Source of the DNA: CAZCZZ01 sp964503335
GTDB taxonomy: Bacteria > Verrucomicrobiota > Kiritimatiellia > CAIVKH01
Length of the DNA stretch: 64,000 bases
Assembly: GCA_964503335.1 (NCBI GenBank)
Contig: CAZCZZ010000008.1
Location: forward strand, 26,882 to 90,881
Reading direction: 5' to 3'
Under the pieces are notes generated by a model that saw nothing but the letters and a program-made list of their open reading frames with translations, did not search any database and was not told where the DNA came from. The position numbers and the translations under genes are program-made. Each line of letters opens with the position of its first letter. Position 1 is the first letter of the stretch. Positions 24,039 to 34,674 of this stretch are shown here, piece after piece.

Positions 24039-24713
24039 ATGATGTACCAGCTCGCGATCCTGCTGCTTCTCTCCGTCACCAGTCTTGCCGGTGAGACGAA
24101 CGATGCCCCGAAGTCCGTGTGCGACGGCTGCGTTGCTGAAGTCGGCAGCGTTGAGATTCCGTACGACTGGCTCCTACACGAGTTCCGTTCGACCTTCTTC
24201 CGCTATCCGCAGGATAGCAACGTGCGCAGCCAGGTGTTCTCGAATCTGCTCGATCGCATGACGCTCTTCGCCGCCGCGAAGGAGTCCGGCGTGCAGGACG
24301 ATGCGGCGCTTCAAGCCAGGATCACCGACCAGATTGAAAGCACGCGCGCCTTCATGAACTACCAGCTCGAGATGCGACGCATCGGCCTGATCGTGGAGGC
24401 GTACCTCAAGAAGTCCGGCCTGGATGTTTCGCAATTCAGCGTGACCGACGAAGAGCTCGCCGCGTTCTACAAAGGGAAATATGTCGGCCTGCCCGGCGCC
24501 CCGGCGACCGTCGAGGAAGCCCCGGCCGAAATCCGCCTCCAGATCCGCGAAGAAGCCGTCGCCGAGAAACAGAAGAAGGCGATCGAAGAGCACCTCTCCA
24601 GCCTCCGCGAGACGCTGCCCACGACGGTTGACGAAGAGAAGGTCCAATCTGTCCCGATGCCGAAGATGGAAGGCCACGTTCCACCCGGCATGTCTGACCC
24701 CGCGAGTCGTTAG
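24039..24713 (+). CDS. Exported SurA-N/PpiC-associated-like helical protein
   Basis: The 224-residue protein has a signal peptide (MMYQLAILLLLSVTSLAG) and then a region resembling the SurA N-terminal chaperone segment: VGSVEIPYDWLLHEF..., ...VFSNLLDRMTLFAAAKESGV, VTDEELAAFYKGKY. The parvulin PPIase domain that normally follows is missing. The C terminus is a charged helix (EIRLQIREEAVAEKQKKAIEE) and a Pro-rich tail. The start at 24039 follows GGAGG. A periplasmic chaperone role is plausible but unproven. Confidence 0.65.
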   Translation: MMYQLAILLLLSVTSLAGETNDAPKSVCDGCVAEVGSVEIPYDWLLHEFRSTFFRYPQDSNVRSQVFSNLLDRMTLFAAAKESGVQDDAALQARITDQIESTRAFMNYQLEMRRIGLIVEAYLKKSGLDVSQFSVTDEELAAFYKGKYVGLPGAPATVEEAPAEIRLQIREEAVAEKQKKAIEEHLSSLRETLPTTVDEEKVQSVPMPKMEGHVPPGMSDPASR

Positions 24714-24765
24714 ACCTCGACGCTTCTGCGCTGGATGTTAGCCTTCGTCGCAGGAGGACGTGGCG

Positions 24766-25146
24766 ATGAAGCAATGGATCGTAGTAATCGCAGCACTCGC
24801 GATGGCGACAGGATGCGGAAAGGGGTTGCGCACGGATTATGGCAAGCCCGCCGCGCAGTTTCTGGCGGCAGACGTTGCCGCGAAGGGCCTGGGCTTCGTG
24901 GGCCAGAAGATTTCGGTCAAGGGAACGGTGACGGGAGTGGATGCGAGCGATCCGGACCATGCGATTGTCACGCTTGAGCAGGGTATCCGGTGCGACTTCG
25001 GTGACCTCTCCGCGATGGCCAGAAGCAGGAGCGAAGGTACCGTTGCCGTTGTCGATGGTATTCTTGAGCGCTGCGCCCCGGGCGACATCCTGATCAAGCC
25101 CTCGCTGTATCGCGACCCGTCCGCACCGTTTGTTCCCACGCCGTAG
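24766..25146 (+). CDS. Lipoprotein with OB-fold-like domain
   Basis: The 126-residue protein has a lipobox ending MATGC (Cys17). The mature part (VGQKISVKGTVTGVDASDPDHAIVTLEQ...) has the alternating strands of the small OB-fold 'tRNA_anti-like' family of exported proteins. The ATG at 24766 is eight bases after AGGAGG; GTG at 24760 is too close to that site. Function unknown. Confidence 0.65.
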   Translation: MKQWIVVIAALAMATGCGKGLRTDYGKPAAQFLAADVAAKGLGFVGQKISVKGTVTGVDASDPDHAIVTLEQGIRCDFGDLSAMARSRSEGTVAVVDGILERCAPGDILIKPSLYRDPSAPFVPTP

Positions 25147-25220
25147 CGTCAAACTGGGCGGGCAGGCTGTGCCTGCCCGCGGGTGGAGAGATGTGTATAC
25201 CGTCCCGGAAGCAACGAGCG

Positions 25221-25529
25221 CTACATCCGCGGACTAATTCCAGGAATCCCTCTGGCCGCATACCAGACTCTGACGATGTCGATCCGCTTCTCCTTCGAAT
25301 TCACACGATACACGACGCGACACGGAGGACGGATAATCTCACGCAGCGATGGGTCTGCGAATTCGGGCACGACGCGGCCCGAAGTCGGGAAACGTGCAAG
25401 GCGTTCAACGGAGTCGATGATATCGTTCGTGAACCGCTTTGCGGCACGAGGATTATCCTGCGCGATGAAAGTGCGGAGATCGATGAGGTCAAACCGGGCT
25501 GCGGGTGACCACGCTAGTCGGAATTCCAC
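25221..25529 (-). CDS. ParE/RelE-superfamily toxin
   Basis: The 102-residue protein has the ParE pattern: WSPAARFDLIDLRTFIAQDNPRAAKRF, then IIDSVERLARFPTSGRVVPEF, REIIRPPCRVVYRV and VWYAARG near the end. ParE proteins inhibit DNA gyrase; RelE relatives cut mRNA. It overlaps the upstream antitoxin gene by 16 bases, typical of antitoxin-first TA operons. A mobile or stabilising module is likely. Confidence 0.85.
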   Translation of the reverse strand: MEFRLAWSPAARFDLIDLRTFIAQDNPRAAKRFTNDIIDSVERLARFPTSGRVVPEFADPSLREIIRPPCRVVYRVNSKEKRIDIVRVWYAARGIPGISPRM

Positions 25530-25699
25530 TCGGCAAATTCCTCTCTGACCCGATCATGAGGAATCCCCTTGCCGCCATCCAAATCCAGAAGCGATCTGCG
25601 CACACCGGCAACAAAATTGATACGCTCCTGAATATCCTCCCATGTTGCACCCTCGGGAAGCTCCGCAATGGTATGAATGGCAATTTCCTTCGTCGTCAT
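25514..25699 (-). CDS. Antitoxin partner of the ParE-like toxin
   Basis: This 61-residue protein (MTTKEIAIHTIAELPEG..., ending REEFAEWNSD) precedes and overlaps the toxin gene. The length and acidic C-terminal helix fit a ParD-like or unclassified antitoxin that binds the toxin by its C terminus. The ATG at 25699 is chosen; an upstream start at 25723 would add eight residues. No DNA-binding domain is obvious. Confidence 0.75.
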   Translation of the reverse strand: MTTKEIAIHTIAELPEGATWEDIQERINFVAGVRRSLLDLDGGKGIPHDRVREEFAEWNSD

Positions 25700-25901
25700 G
25701 CTGATAACTCTACCACGCCCCATGCTCTCGGCAACAAGACTTAAGCGCGTGTAGGTTATGCCCGCGGGTTCAAATCGTATTCCGTCGCACTGATGTAGCA
25801 GCCGACTAGCGGTCTGCTCACTTCACTTTAACGTCGACCTTCAGTAGAAGGCTACATTCGGAGTCAAGAAGGGCACACGGTAGCGTACCCCTTGGACTGC
25901 A

Positions 25902-25956
25902 AAAGTTCCAAGGATTGGAAGTCTTGCACGAGAGAAGTTCCAATCGTTGGAACTTC
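25902..25956. repeat. Pair of TTCCAA-TTGGAA palindromes
   Basis: Two palindromes lie 12 bases apart: AAGTTCCAAGGATTGGAAGT-like at 25902-25922 and GAAGTTCCAA-TCG-TTGGAACTTC at 25934-25956, the latter with perfect ten-base arms. The same core recurs at 51101-51115 and 51132-51145. The rest of the gap (25724-25900) shows no gene. A regulatory site or REP-like hairpin are both possible. Confidence 0.65.
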
Positions 25957-25964
25957 TGCTCGAC

Positions 25965-26699
25965 TCAGGGGGCGCGGTTGAAGAGGGCGGCCCAGTCGAG
26001 GTGGGTTTCGGCGTAGACGGTGTCGATGCCCTGGATGAAGGGCACGATCTGGGTTTCGTCCACGAGCCCGTAGGTGTGGGCGAGTTTGCTCAGGCGCTGA
26101 TTCCGGTCGGTGCGGCTCAGTGAAATGATCTGACCCATGAGCTGATGCATCTGCATCTGGAACTCCTGGCTGTTCTCATCGATCTCACCGGCGTCGGCTT
26201 TCAGCCATAGGGCGTCGAGCGATTCGAGGCTGCCCTTGATGCGTTGGATCATCTTCATATCGTCCTCGTCCTGCGTAGTCTTCTCGCGGCTCTCGAGGCG
26301 GGCGAACTCCTGATCCATCTTCCGGTCAAAATCGGCCAGCCATTCCTTGCGGCGCTTGTCCTTTTCCTCGTCCGTTGCCTCGGGCGGCCTCTCGCCGGTT
26401 GGTCCGGGTGAAACGAAGATCGGTGTCGCGTTTCCGTCAGGCAGCGCGGGCTGAACGGGTGTCGGTTCCACAACGACGGGTTGAACCACCGGCGGTGCGA
26501 TGGGCTGGACCCGTGAGGAAGCGGGTTCCGGCACAGGCTCGGCATGTGTAGTCACTGCCGCGGGCTGCGCGGACTTGAGCGCGGCAAGCTCCGCGCGGAG
26601 GGACTCTGCCTTGCGATGCTCGACAATCCCATAGCCCAGACAGAAGAGGGCTCCGATGGTCACCGCGACGATGTGCGTTCCTGTGTCGGCGCGGAACAT
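25965..26699 (-). CDS. Membrane-anchored protein with Pro-rich linker and helical C terminus
   Basis: The protein is about 244 residues. The ATG at 26699 gives a single membrane helix (IVAVTIGALFCLGYGIVEH), a short coiled-coil (RKAESLRAELAALKSA), and a Pro/Val-rich linker at about 60-105 (PVVQPVVVEPTPVQPALP). An acidic and basic helical domain follows (about 115-244). I do not recognise the family. It begins two bases after the end of the gene at 26701. Probably a periplasmic or cytoplasmic scaffold anchored in the inner membrane. Confidence 0.65.
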   Translation of the reverse strand: MFRADTGTHIVAVTIGALFCLGYGIVEHRKAESLRAELAALKSAQPAAVTTHAEPVPEPASSRVQPIAPPVVQPVVVEPTPVQPALPDGNATPIFVSPGPTGERPPEATDEEKDKRRKEWLADFDRKMDQEFARLESREKTTQDEDDMKMIQRIKGSLESLDALWLKADAGEIDENSQEFQMQMHQLMGQIISLSRTDRNQRLSKLAHTYGLVDETQIVPFIQGIDTVYAETHLDWAALFNRAP

Positions 26700-26700
26700 A

Positions 26701-27081
26701 CTAGGAAAGCGTGAGTCCGCAGAAAGCGGCAAGGGCCATGAGCACGATCGCGATCTTGCGCAGCGTATCGCCACGGGGTGACGACTTGCTGATGCCCAGC
26801 AGGGCACCGGTAGCCAGCAGGAATACAAACTTCAGCGCGATCACACCGTTGTAGTGAGGGCCCATGACATGGCCGCGTTTCATGCCGTACAGCAGAATGC
26901 CCGCCAGCAGGCCGATACCGAGCAGGATGTTGAAGACTTTGGAGGCGCGTCCGGCCACGTTAATCTCGCGCCGCAGCGACACGGGCACTACGAGTTGGAA
27001 CGCCAGCAGGCCGCCGAAAGTCCCGACAACGCAGAGCAGATGAACCCAAAGCAGGGCTACATACGGAATGTTGATTTGCAT
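26701..27081 (-). CDS. Four-helix integral membrane protein
   Basis: The 126-residue protein has four membrane helices, starting MQINIPYVALLWVHLLCVVGTF. It contains WVHLL in helix 1 and MKRGHVMGP plus VIALKFVFLLATGALLG in the second half. This resembles small CopD/DUF2214-like membrane families with conserved His residues, but I cannot assign it firmly. The start at 27081 removes a short implausible leader. It is probably co-transcribed with the gene at 25965. Confidence 0.6.
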   Translation of the reverse strand: MQINIPYVALLWVHLLCVVGTFGGLLAFQLVVPVSLRREINVAGRASKVFNILLGIGLLAGILLYGMKRGHVMGPHYNGVIALKFVFLLATGALLGISKSSPRGDTLRKIAIVLMALAAFCGLTLS

Positions 27082-27131
27082 GCGCGGAGTGTAGCGAAGC
27101 TTGATTCTGACGCAACCACGTGATGTGGTCT

Positions 27132-27201
27132 GAGGTAGGGACAGCACTCCGTGCTGTCCGTCGGGAAGAACCGGTCGGGAGCGGAGTCCCGATCCTACCT
27201 C
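27132..27201. repeat. 70-bp two-hairpin element, copy A
   Basis: An outer stem GAGGTAGG (27132-27139) / CCTACCTC (27194-27201) encloses two hairpins. Hairpin 1 is GGACAGCAC-TCC-GTGCTGTCC (27139-27159). Hairpin 2 is TCGGGA-GCGGAG-TCCCGA (27175-27192). Copy B, in the opposite orientation, is at 46401-46470, with the same plan and compensatory stem changes. It lies downstream of atpC and may also end transcription. Confidence 0.75.
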
Positions 27202-27208
27202 GAACCAA

Positions 27209-27523
27209 TCAGCCCTTGCGCTTGGTCGTCTCGGCGGCGATCAGTTCGTGGGCCTTTTCGGCGGAGTCGACCTTTTCAGCGTGGTCGACGAGCAAGTTGA
27301 CTTCGTTGAGCTCGACTTCGATGACGCCCTGGCCGGTGACGAAAATCTTCTTCTCGCCGCTTGCGGCAACGGTGGTCATTCCGACCTTCAGGAACGCGAT
27401 CATCGGAGCGTGGTGCGCGAGGACGCCGAGTTCGCCTTCGGAGCCTGGGGCAACGACGGACTCCGCAGGGCCTTCAAAGACCTTGCCTTGCGGACTCACG
27501 ATGCAGAGGTTGAACGTTGCCAT
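27209..27523 (-). CDS. atpC: F-type ATP synthase epsilon subunit
   Basis: The 104-residue protein contains the N-terminal beta-sandwich (FNLCIVSPQGKVFEGPAESVV, GELGVLAHHAPMIAFL, FVTGQGVIEV). The C-terminal part is short: only about 20 residues follow the sandwich (AEKVDSAEKAHELI...), against two full helices in the 139-residue E. coli protein. The inhibitory hairpin is thus largely missing. Last gene of the atp operon. Confidence 0.93.
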   Translation of the reverse strand: MATFNLCIVSPQGKVFEGPAESVVAPGSEGELGVLAHHAPMIAFLKVGMTTVAASGEKKIFVTGQGVIEVELNEVNLLVDHAEKVDSAEKAHELIAAETTKRKG

Positions 27524-27535
27524 GATGCCGATGCC

Positions 27536-28975
<1,440 letters not shown>

Positions 28976-28988
28976 AGTTCTCTCCAAA

Positions 28989-29048
28989 ATGGTTGATGGT
29001 TTATGGTTCATGGTTGATTTCACCATCAACCCTTAACCATCAACCATT
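28989..29048. repeat. Inverted repeat between atpG and atpD
   Basis: Periodic words (ATGGTTGATGG, TTATGGTTCATGG) in the left half are mirrored by ACCATCAACC, TTAACCATCAACCATT in the right half, giving a hairpin of about 26-base arms inside the ATP synthase operon, just before the atpD ribosome site. Could adjust relative expression of gamma and beta. Confidence 0.7.
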
Positions 29049-29068
29049 GTCCCGGTTCGTCTCTTCCT

Positions 29069-29941
29069 CTATCCCTTCAGCGCCTCGGCGCCGGAGATGA
29101 TTTCAATCAGTTCCTTGGTGATCGACGCCTGCCGTGCGCGGTTGCGGAGCAGGGTGTACAGGTCGATCATGGCGTTGGCGTTGTTCGTCGCGTTGTCCAT
29201 CGCCGTCATGCGCGCGCCGTTTTCGCCGGCGGCGTTTTCCAGCAGCGCGTAGTAGATCTCGAACTCGACCGTCTTGGGCAGCAGGACCGACAGCAGTTCC
29301 GACTCTGCCGGCTCAAGGATGAAATTCGAAGCGACGCCCTTGTCGGCCACGCGTATCTCGTGGTGCTCGATCGGGAGCAGGAAATTCATCATGGGTTTTT
29401 GCGACAGCGGATTGATGAAGTGGTTGTAGGCGATGTAAACCTCGTCGTACTCGCCCGAGAGGAATGACTCGATGGCCTCGTTCGCGATCTTTACCGCGTG
29501 GCCGTAAGTCGGCTTCTGGGTGACACCGTCGTAGTTCGCCTTCATCTGGGCGCGGTTCCGGAAGGCCAGGAGGCCGCGACGGCCGATGAAGCTGAGGTCG
29601 ATGCGGTCGTAAAGCTTCGGAGGACGCTCCATCCAGCGCGTGACGTATTTGATGAGGTTGTTGTTGAAGCCGCCGCACATGCCTTTGTCCGACGTGACCA
29701 CGATCACGAGCGCCGTCTTCGGTTCCTCGCGACCCTGCAGGAGCGCGTGGGCGGTCGGATCCACCGACGCCGCGAGCTTCGCAATCATGTCGTGCAGCTT
29801 GGTCGCATAGACCGTCGCCTTCCGCTGCGCGTCCATCGTCTTGTAGAGCTTGCTGGCCGCGACCATTTTCATGGTCTTGGTCATCTTGCGCGTGTTGTGC
29901 AAGCTCTTCAGCTTATTCTTATATTCCTTCAGGGAAGGCAT
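29069..29941 (-). CDS. atpG: F-type ATP synthase gamma subunit
   Basis: The 290-residue central-stalk subunit has the family N terminus (KEYKNKLKSLHNTRKMTKTMKMVAASKL), SDKGMCGGFN in the middle, and the C-terminal helix with ENAAGENGARMTAMDNATNNA. It lies between atpA and atpD in standard order. A short repeat block (29947-29989) separates it from atpA. Confidence 0.97.
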   Translation of the reverse strand: MPSLKEYKNKLKSLHNTRKMTKTMKMVAASKLYKTMDAQRKATVYATKLHDMIAKLAASVDPTAHALLQGREEPKTALVIVVTSDKGMCGGFNNNLIKYVTRWMERPPKLYDRIDLSFIGRRGLLAFRNRAQMKANYDGVTQKPTYGHAVKIANEAIESFLSGEYDEVYIAYNHFINPLSQKPMMNFLLPIEHHEIRVADKGVASNFILEPAESELLSVLLPKTVEFEIYYALLENAAGENGARMTAMDNATNNANAMIDLYTLLRNRARQASITKELIEIISGAEALKG

Positions 29942-29946
29942 GGTTT

Positions 29947-29988
29947 AGAGAGATACGAGATGTGAAATGTGAGATTCGAAACTCGAAA

Positions 29989-29989
<1 letters not shown>
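29947..29989. repeat. GAGATGTGA-type short-word repeat, copy 2
   Basis: The words GAGATACGAGATGTGA, AATGTGAGATTCGAAACTCGAAAC lie between atpA and atpG. The same words occur at 12275-12309 and 63911-63941. TTCGAAACTCGAA is internally palindromic. Confidence 0.5.
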
Positions 29990-31500
<1,511 letters not shown>

Positions 31501-31512
31501 ACAAGTGTCCTT

Positions 31513-32058
31513 CTAAGCCGTCGCCAATTTTCGATTCAAGCTCCGGAGCTGTGTCTCCAGGCTGCTGTCGTACACCGTGTCTCCCACCTTCACCTGAAAG
31601 CCGCCGAGGAGGGTGGGATTCTCCCCGTAGCTTGCTTCAATGCGCTTGCCGAACTTCGTCCCGAGCCGTTCCTTGAGCGCGGTCTGCTGCGCCGCCGTCA
31701 GCGGGATCGCCGACGTGACATCCACGCGGAGGATGCCGACATGCCTGTCGTAAAGGCTTTCGAACTCCGCGATGATCTCCTGCAGGAGGGGCATGCGCTT
31801 CTTCTCTTCCAGGAACAGCACAAACCGCGTGAGCAGGTTGTGGGCGTGGCCCCGCTTCTCGAGCAGGTCCCCGAGGATCTGGATGCGAAGATCCGGCGCC
31901 ACGGAGAAGTTGCCGAGGAAACGGACCAGTTCCGGGCTGCCGGCAAGGCACTGCGAGAGCTCGACGAGGTCCGTGCGGACTTCGTCGACAGCCCCGGTCT
32001 CGACCGCGAGGTCGAAGAAAGCCTTTGCATAGCGTCTGGCAGCCTTGGATTGAGCCAT
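31513..32058 (-). CDS. atpH: F-type ATP synthase delta subunit
   Basis: The 181-residue peripheral-stalk subunit has the typical start (AARRYAKAFFDLAVE) and C-terminal motif GGFQVKVGDTVYDSSLETQLRSL, which closes the OSCP/delta fold. Located between atpF and atpA with four bases to atpF. Confidence 0.95.
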   Translation of the reverse strand: MAQSKAARRYAKAFFDLAVETGAVDEVRTDLVELSQCLAGSPELVRFLGNFSVAPDLRIQILGDLLEKRGHAHNLLTRFVLFLEEKKRMPLLQEIIAEFESLYDRHVGILRVDVTSAIPLTAAQQTALKERLGTKFGKRIEASYGENPTLLGGFQVKVGDTVYDSSLETQLRSLNRKLATA

Positions 32059-32062
32059 GGTC

Positions 32063-32626
32063 CTACAGTTCCCGGATGAGTTTGTCGGTCAGCGCGCGGC
32101 TGCGCGCTTCGTCCAGGTTATCGCCAATCACCTTGCGGGCCATCTGGACCGCCAGGTCGGCGCTCTCCTTGCGGAGGGACGCGATCGCCTTTTCCTGGGC
32201 CGTGCGGATTTCGCGCTGGGCGTTCTCGAGAAGGATCTGCGATTCCTCGCGGGCCTTCTGTTCGATCACCGACGCGGCATCGACCGCGGCCTGGCGGGCG
32301 GAATCGACAATCTCGCGGGCCTTTGCGTCGGCCTCCGAGACGATCTTCTGGCGGGTCTCGTCGATCTTCGCCAGTTCCTCGCGCGTCTTCTGGGCGTTCT
32401 CGATCGCCTTGCGGAGATCCTCTTCGCGCTTTTCGAGCGCGCCGAGAATCGGCTTCCAGGCGACCTTGTACAACACGACGGCCATCAGGAGGAACGTGAT
32501 CCAGGTCAGGCCCACCATCTGCGGTGTGACGCTGACAGGATTGCCGCCGCCGTGACCGCCCGAGTGGGCGTCGTGGGAGGCGGGCACCTCAACTGTGCCG
32601 TGCGTGGTTTCTTGTTCTACTGCCAT
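32063..32626 (-). CDS. atpF: F-type ATP synthase b subunit
   Basis: The 187-residue protein has an N-terminal His/Gly-rich stretch (about residues 1-35, HDAHSGGHGGG), then a single membrane helix (LTWITFLLMAVVLYKVAW) and a long charged coiled coil (REEDLRKAIENAQKTREELAKIDETRQ...). It forms the peripheral stalk. The ATG at 32626 is chosen; the open frame runs back to 32662 through the region next to atpE. The His-rich N terminus is unusual. Confidence 0.93.
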   Translation of the reverse strand: MAVEQETTHGTVEVPASHDAHSGGHGGGNPVSVTPQMVGLTWITFLLMAVVLYKVAWKPILGALEKREEDLRKAIENAQKTREELAKIDETRQKIVSEADAKAREIVDSARQAAVDAASVIEQKAREESQILLENAQREIRTAQEKAIASLRKESADLAVQMARKVIGDNLDEARSRALTDKLIREL

Positions 32627-32662
32627 GCTTGAGTTTCCCGCGCGACGCGGGACCCTTATCAC

Positions 32663-32878
32663 TTACTTGTTCAGGGCAAGGAAGCAGATGACCGCGCCGA
32701 ACAGCGCAACGCCTTCGATCAGCGCCGCTGCGATCAGCATGTTCACCTGAATTTTCGGTGTCGCCTCGGGCTGGCGGGCGATGCCTTCCATGGCCGAAGC
32801 GGCCAGCTTGCCGATGCCCAATCCGGTTCCGATCGCGACCAAACCCGCGCCGATCGCTGCAAATGTTCCTGGTGTCAT
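32663..32878 (-). CDS. atpE: F-type ATP synthase c subunit
   Basis: The 71-residue protein has two membrane helices joined by the polar loop ARQPE. The ion-binding acid is Glu in LIEGVALFG. The residues of the sodium-binding signature (Glu followed by Ser/Thr and a Tyr nearby) are absent, so proton coupling is expected. Forms the membrane rotor ring. Confidence 0.96.
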   Translation of the reverse strand: MTPGTFAAIGAGLVAIGTGLGIGKLAASAMEGIARQPEATPKIQVNMLIAAALIEGVALFGAVICFLALNK

Positions 32879-32925
32879 GATTCTACCCTTTCTCTCTGTA
32901 CTTACTGTGTTCTCTCAACCTGTTC

Positions 32926-33726
32926 CTAGTGCGCCGGATGATACATCTGTCCGATGAACATCGCGGAAAGCAGCGTAAAGATGTAGGCCTGCAGGAAGCA
33001 GACGAAAAGCTCCAGCAGGTAGATGCCGAGGGCGAGTCCGACCGCCGGCAGCGCGAACGCGCCGAAGCTGACGACGAGGCCGAGCAGGGCGAAGATGACG
33101 ATATGGCCCGCGAGCATGTTCGCGAACAAACGGATGGTCAGCGCGAACGCCTTGATGAACATGCCCATGAACTCGATGGGCGTGATGATGAGGAGAACCG
33201 GCCAGGGGATGCCGTGCGGGATGAAGCACTTGAAGAACCCTACCACGCCGTTCTTGTACATCGCGCCAAAGATCATGAAGCACAGCGTGATCGAAGCCAT
33301 CGCCAGCGTGACGCTGACGTTCGCCGTCGCCGTGGCGAACAGCGGGACCAGGCCCATCAGGTTGAGACCGAGGATAAAGAAGAAGAAGGAGCAGAAGATC
33401 GGCGTCATCTTGCGGCCGTCGTGATCGCCGAGGCTCGGGATGGCGATGTTGTCGCGAATGAAGAGGACGAGGACTTCAAGCGCATTGGTCAGGCCGCGCG
33501 GCACGACATCGTTCTTCCGGTAGAGCACCCCGAAGAGGAGGATCAGGAAGAAGGCGCACAGGATCACCATGACGCCGTGGAGGCTGATGAACTGGGGCAG
33601 GTGGAGTTTCACAAAGGGGAGGGCCCATTCCTGGCCATCCACGACGTGGTGCATGATGTACTCCTGCACCGCCGCGCTCTTTTCCGCCTGTGTTACGGCG
33701 GCCTCTGTGACTGCTTGTTCTGCCAT
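32926..33726 (-). CDS. atpB: F-type ATP synthase a subunit
   Basis: The 266-residue protein has several membrane helices and the conserved Arg in ALTIRLFANMLAGHIVI, which faces the c-ring Glu. A short N-terminal extension (about 35 residues) precedes the first amphipathic segment. It starts 20 bases after the end of the upstream membrane gene at 33747. Confidence 0.95.
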   Translation of the reverse strand: MAEQAVTEAAVTQAEKSAAVQEYIMHHVVDGQEWALPFVKLHLPQFISLHGVMVILCAFFLILLFGVLYRKNDVVPRGLTNALEVLVLFIRDNIAIPSLGDHDGRKMTPIFCSFFFFILGLNLMGLVPLFATATANVSVTLAMASITLCFMIFGAMYKNGVVGFFKCFIPHGIPWPVLLIITPIEFMGMFIKAFALTIRLFANMLAGHIVIFALLGLVVSFGAFALPAVGLALGIYLLELFVCFLQAYIFTLLSAMFIGQMYHPAH

Positions 33727-33746
33727 GGCCCTTGGTTCCCGACATC

Positions 33747-34160
33747 CTATGCGTCAGGGGTACCCGGAGGCCGTACGTGCAGGCTGAGGACTTCTCCCGC
33801 CAGAAAGGCGAAATAGCCCACGAGTGCTACAGAAAGGAAGGCAGGAAAATCCCACACCCCAGAGCGCTCTATCCACACGAAGAGCCCCAGCAAAGCCGCC
33901 ACACGCAACGCATTGAAGCACAAGCTCCAAAGAAAGAATCGCGTGGAATCCGGACCCACTGAATGCGCGGCTATAAATAGTGCAAGAATTCCATGTGTCA
34001 AGGACAAGATCAAAGCTGCGAAAAACTCCTTTCCGTGGAATTCCCCCGTATAGCTTTTCATGACTAATGGCCCGATCACCGTAGTTACCAGAAAACTACC
34101 GATCAGGAATGGGTCAAAAAGCAGCCTAAAACACGAAACATGGGGTTCGGCGGGTGACAT
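33747..34160 (-). CDS. Membrane protein in the atpI position
   Basis: The protein is about 137 residues with four hydrophobic helices (LIGSFLVTTVIGPLVM, FFAALILSLTHGILALFI, FFLWSLCFNALRVAALLGLFVWI, FLSVALVGYFAFLAGEVLSL). It is placed between AtpZ-like and AtpB, where AtpI usually lies. Sequence similarity to AtpI is weak. Base composition is lower in GC than the neighbouring atp genes. No good ribosome site precedes the ATG at 34160. A role in c-ring assembly or Mg transport like AtpI is inferred from position only. Confidence 0.6.
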   Translation of the reverse strand: MSPAEPHVSCFRLLFDPFLIGSFLVTTVIGPLVMKSYTGEFHGKEFFAALILSLTHGILALFIAAHSVGPDSTRFFLWSLCFNALRVAALLGLFVWIERSGVWDFPAFLSVALVGYFAFLAGEVLSLHVRPPGTPDA

Positions 34161-34209
34161 GGGGTGTGCAAAATAGGTCAAAGGACGACGAATTGATAGG
34201 ATAAGCGGG

Positions 34210-34306
34210 TTGGCCGCAAAGAGGCACAAAGTTGCAGCCCCCTATAGCCCTCAGATTCAGATGGGCTATAAGGGCTCCTATTTTGCGCCTCTTTGTGGCC
34301 AAAAAT
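34210..34306. repeat. Inverted repeat (GGCCGCAAAGAGGCACAAA family) in the atp leader
   Basis: Outer arms GGCCGCAAAGAGGCACAAA and TTTTGCGCCTCTTTGTGGCC flank an inner hairpin (CTATAGCCC...GGGCTATA). It separates the AtpZ-like gene from the gene at 33747. Same general design as the repeats at 15674-15859 and 35434-35531. Confidence 0.75.
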
Positions 34307-34314
34307 AAGATTCC

Positions 34315-34563
34315 TCATTTCTTCTCGTTGTCCGGGTCTTGTTCCTGCAGCACACGGATCAGCTTCCAGACCTCGTAACCCCCATAGAACATGCCGAGGA
34401 AGATGCCGATGAGGGTGAACGCATTGCCGCCTCCGCGCTTTTTGTCGATCCAGTAGCCGAGCCCGGCGAAGACGACCATGCCAACGGCGAGCTGAATGCC
34501 CAGGGACAAGCCTATGGACAGGATGCGGCGCTGGTTCTCGTTCTTGGGGTCAATCGGGATCAT
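34315..34563 (-). CDS. AtpZ/AtpI-like ATP synthase accessory membrane protein
   Basis: The 82-residue protein with two membrane helices (SLGIQLAVGMVVFAGLGYWIDKK and LIGIFLGMFYGGYEVWKLI) fits the PF09527 (ATPase gene 1/AtpZ) family; the Gly-Tyr-Trp-Ile-Asp motif after helix 1 is characteristic. It heads the atp operon on the minus strand. The family is linked to AtpI and to c-ring assembly or divalent cation transport. Confidence 0.88.
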   Translation of the reverse strand: MIPIDPKNENQRRILSIGLSLGIQLAVGMVVFAGLGYWIDKKRGGGNAFTLIGIFLGMFYGGYEVWKLIRVLQEQDPDNEKK

Positions 34564-34674
34564 GGGCGCGGCCTCATAAGGGTTTCCCTGAAGCCATCAT
34601 CATGACGGTTTCACTATGGAAGAATATCGCCGTAACGTGCATGATATCAACTAGAGAGAACAACGGAGGACGCC

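Noticed and set aside
34210..34306. Possible riboswitch in the atp leader
   Set aside because: The two-arm structure matches the repeat design found elsewhere in the window and no known riboswitch motif was seen.
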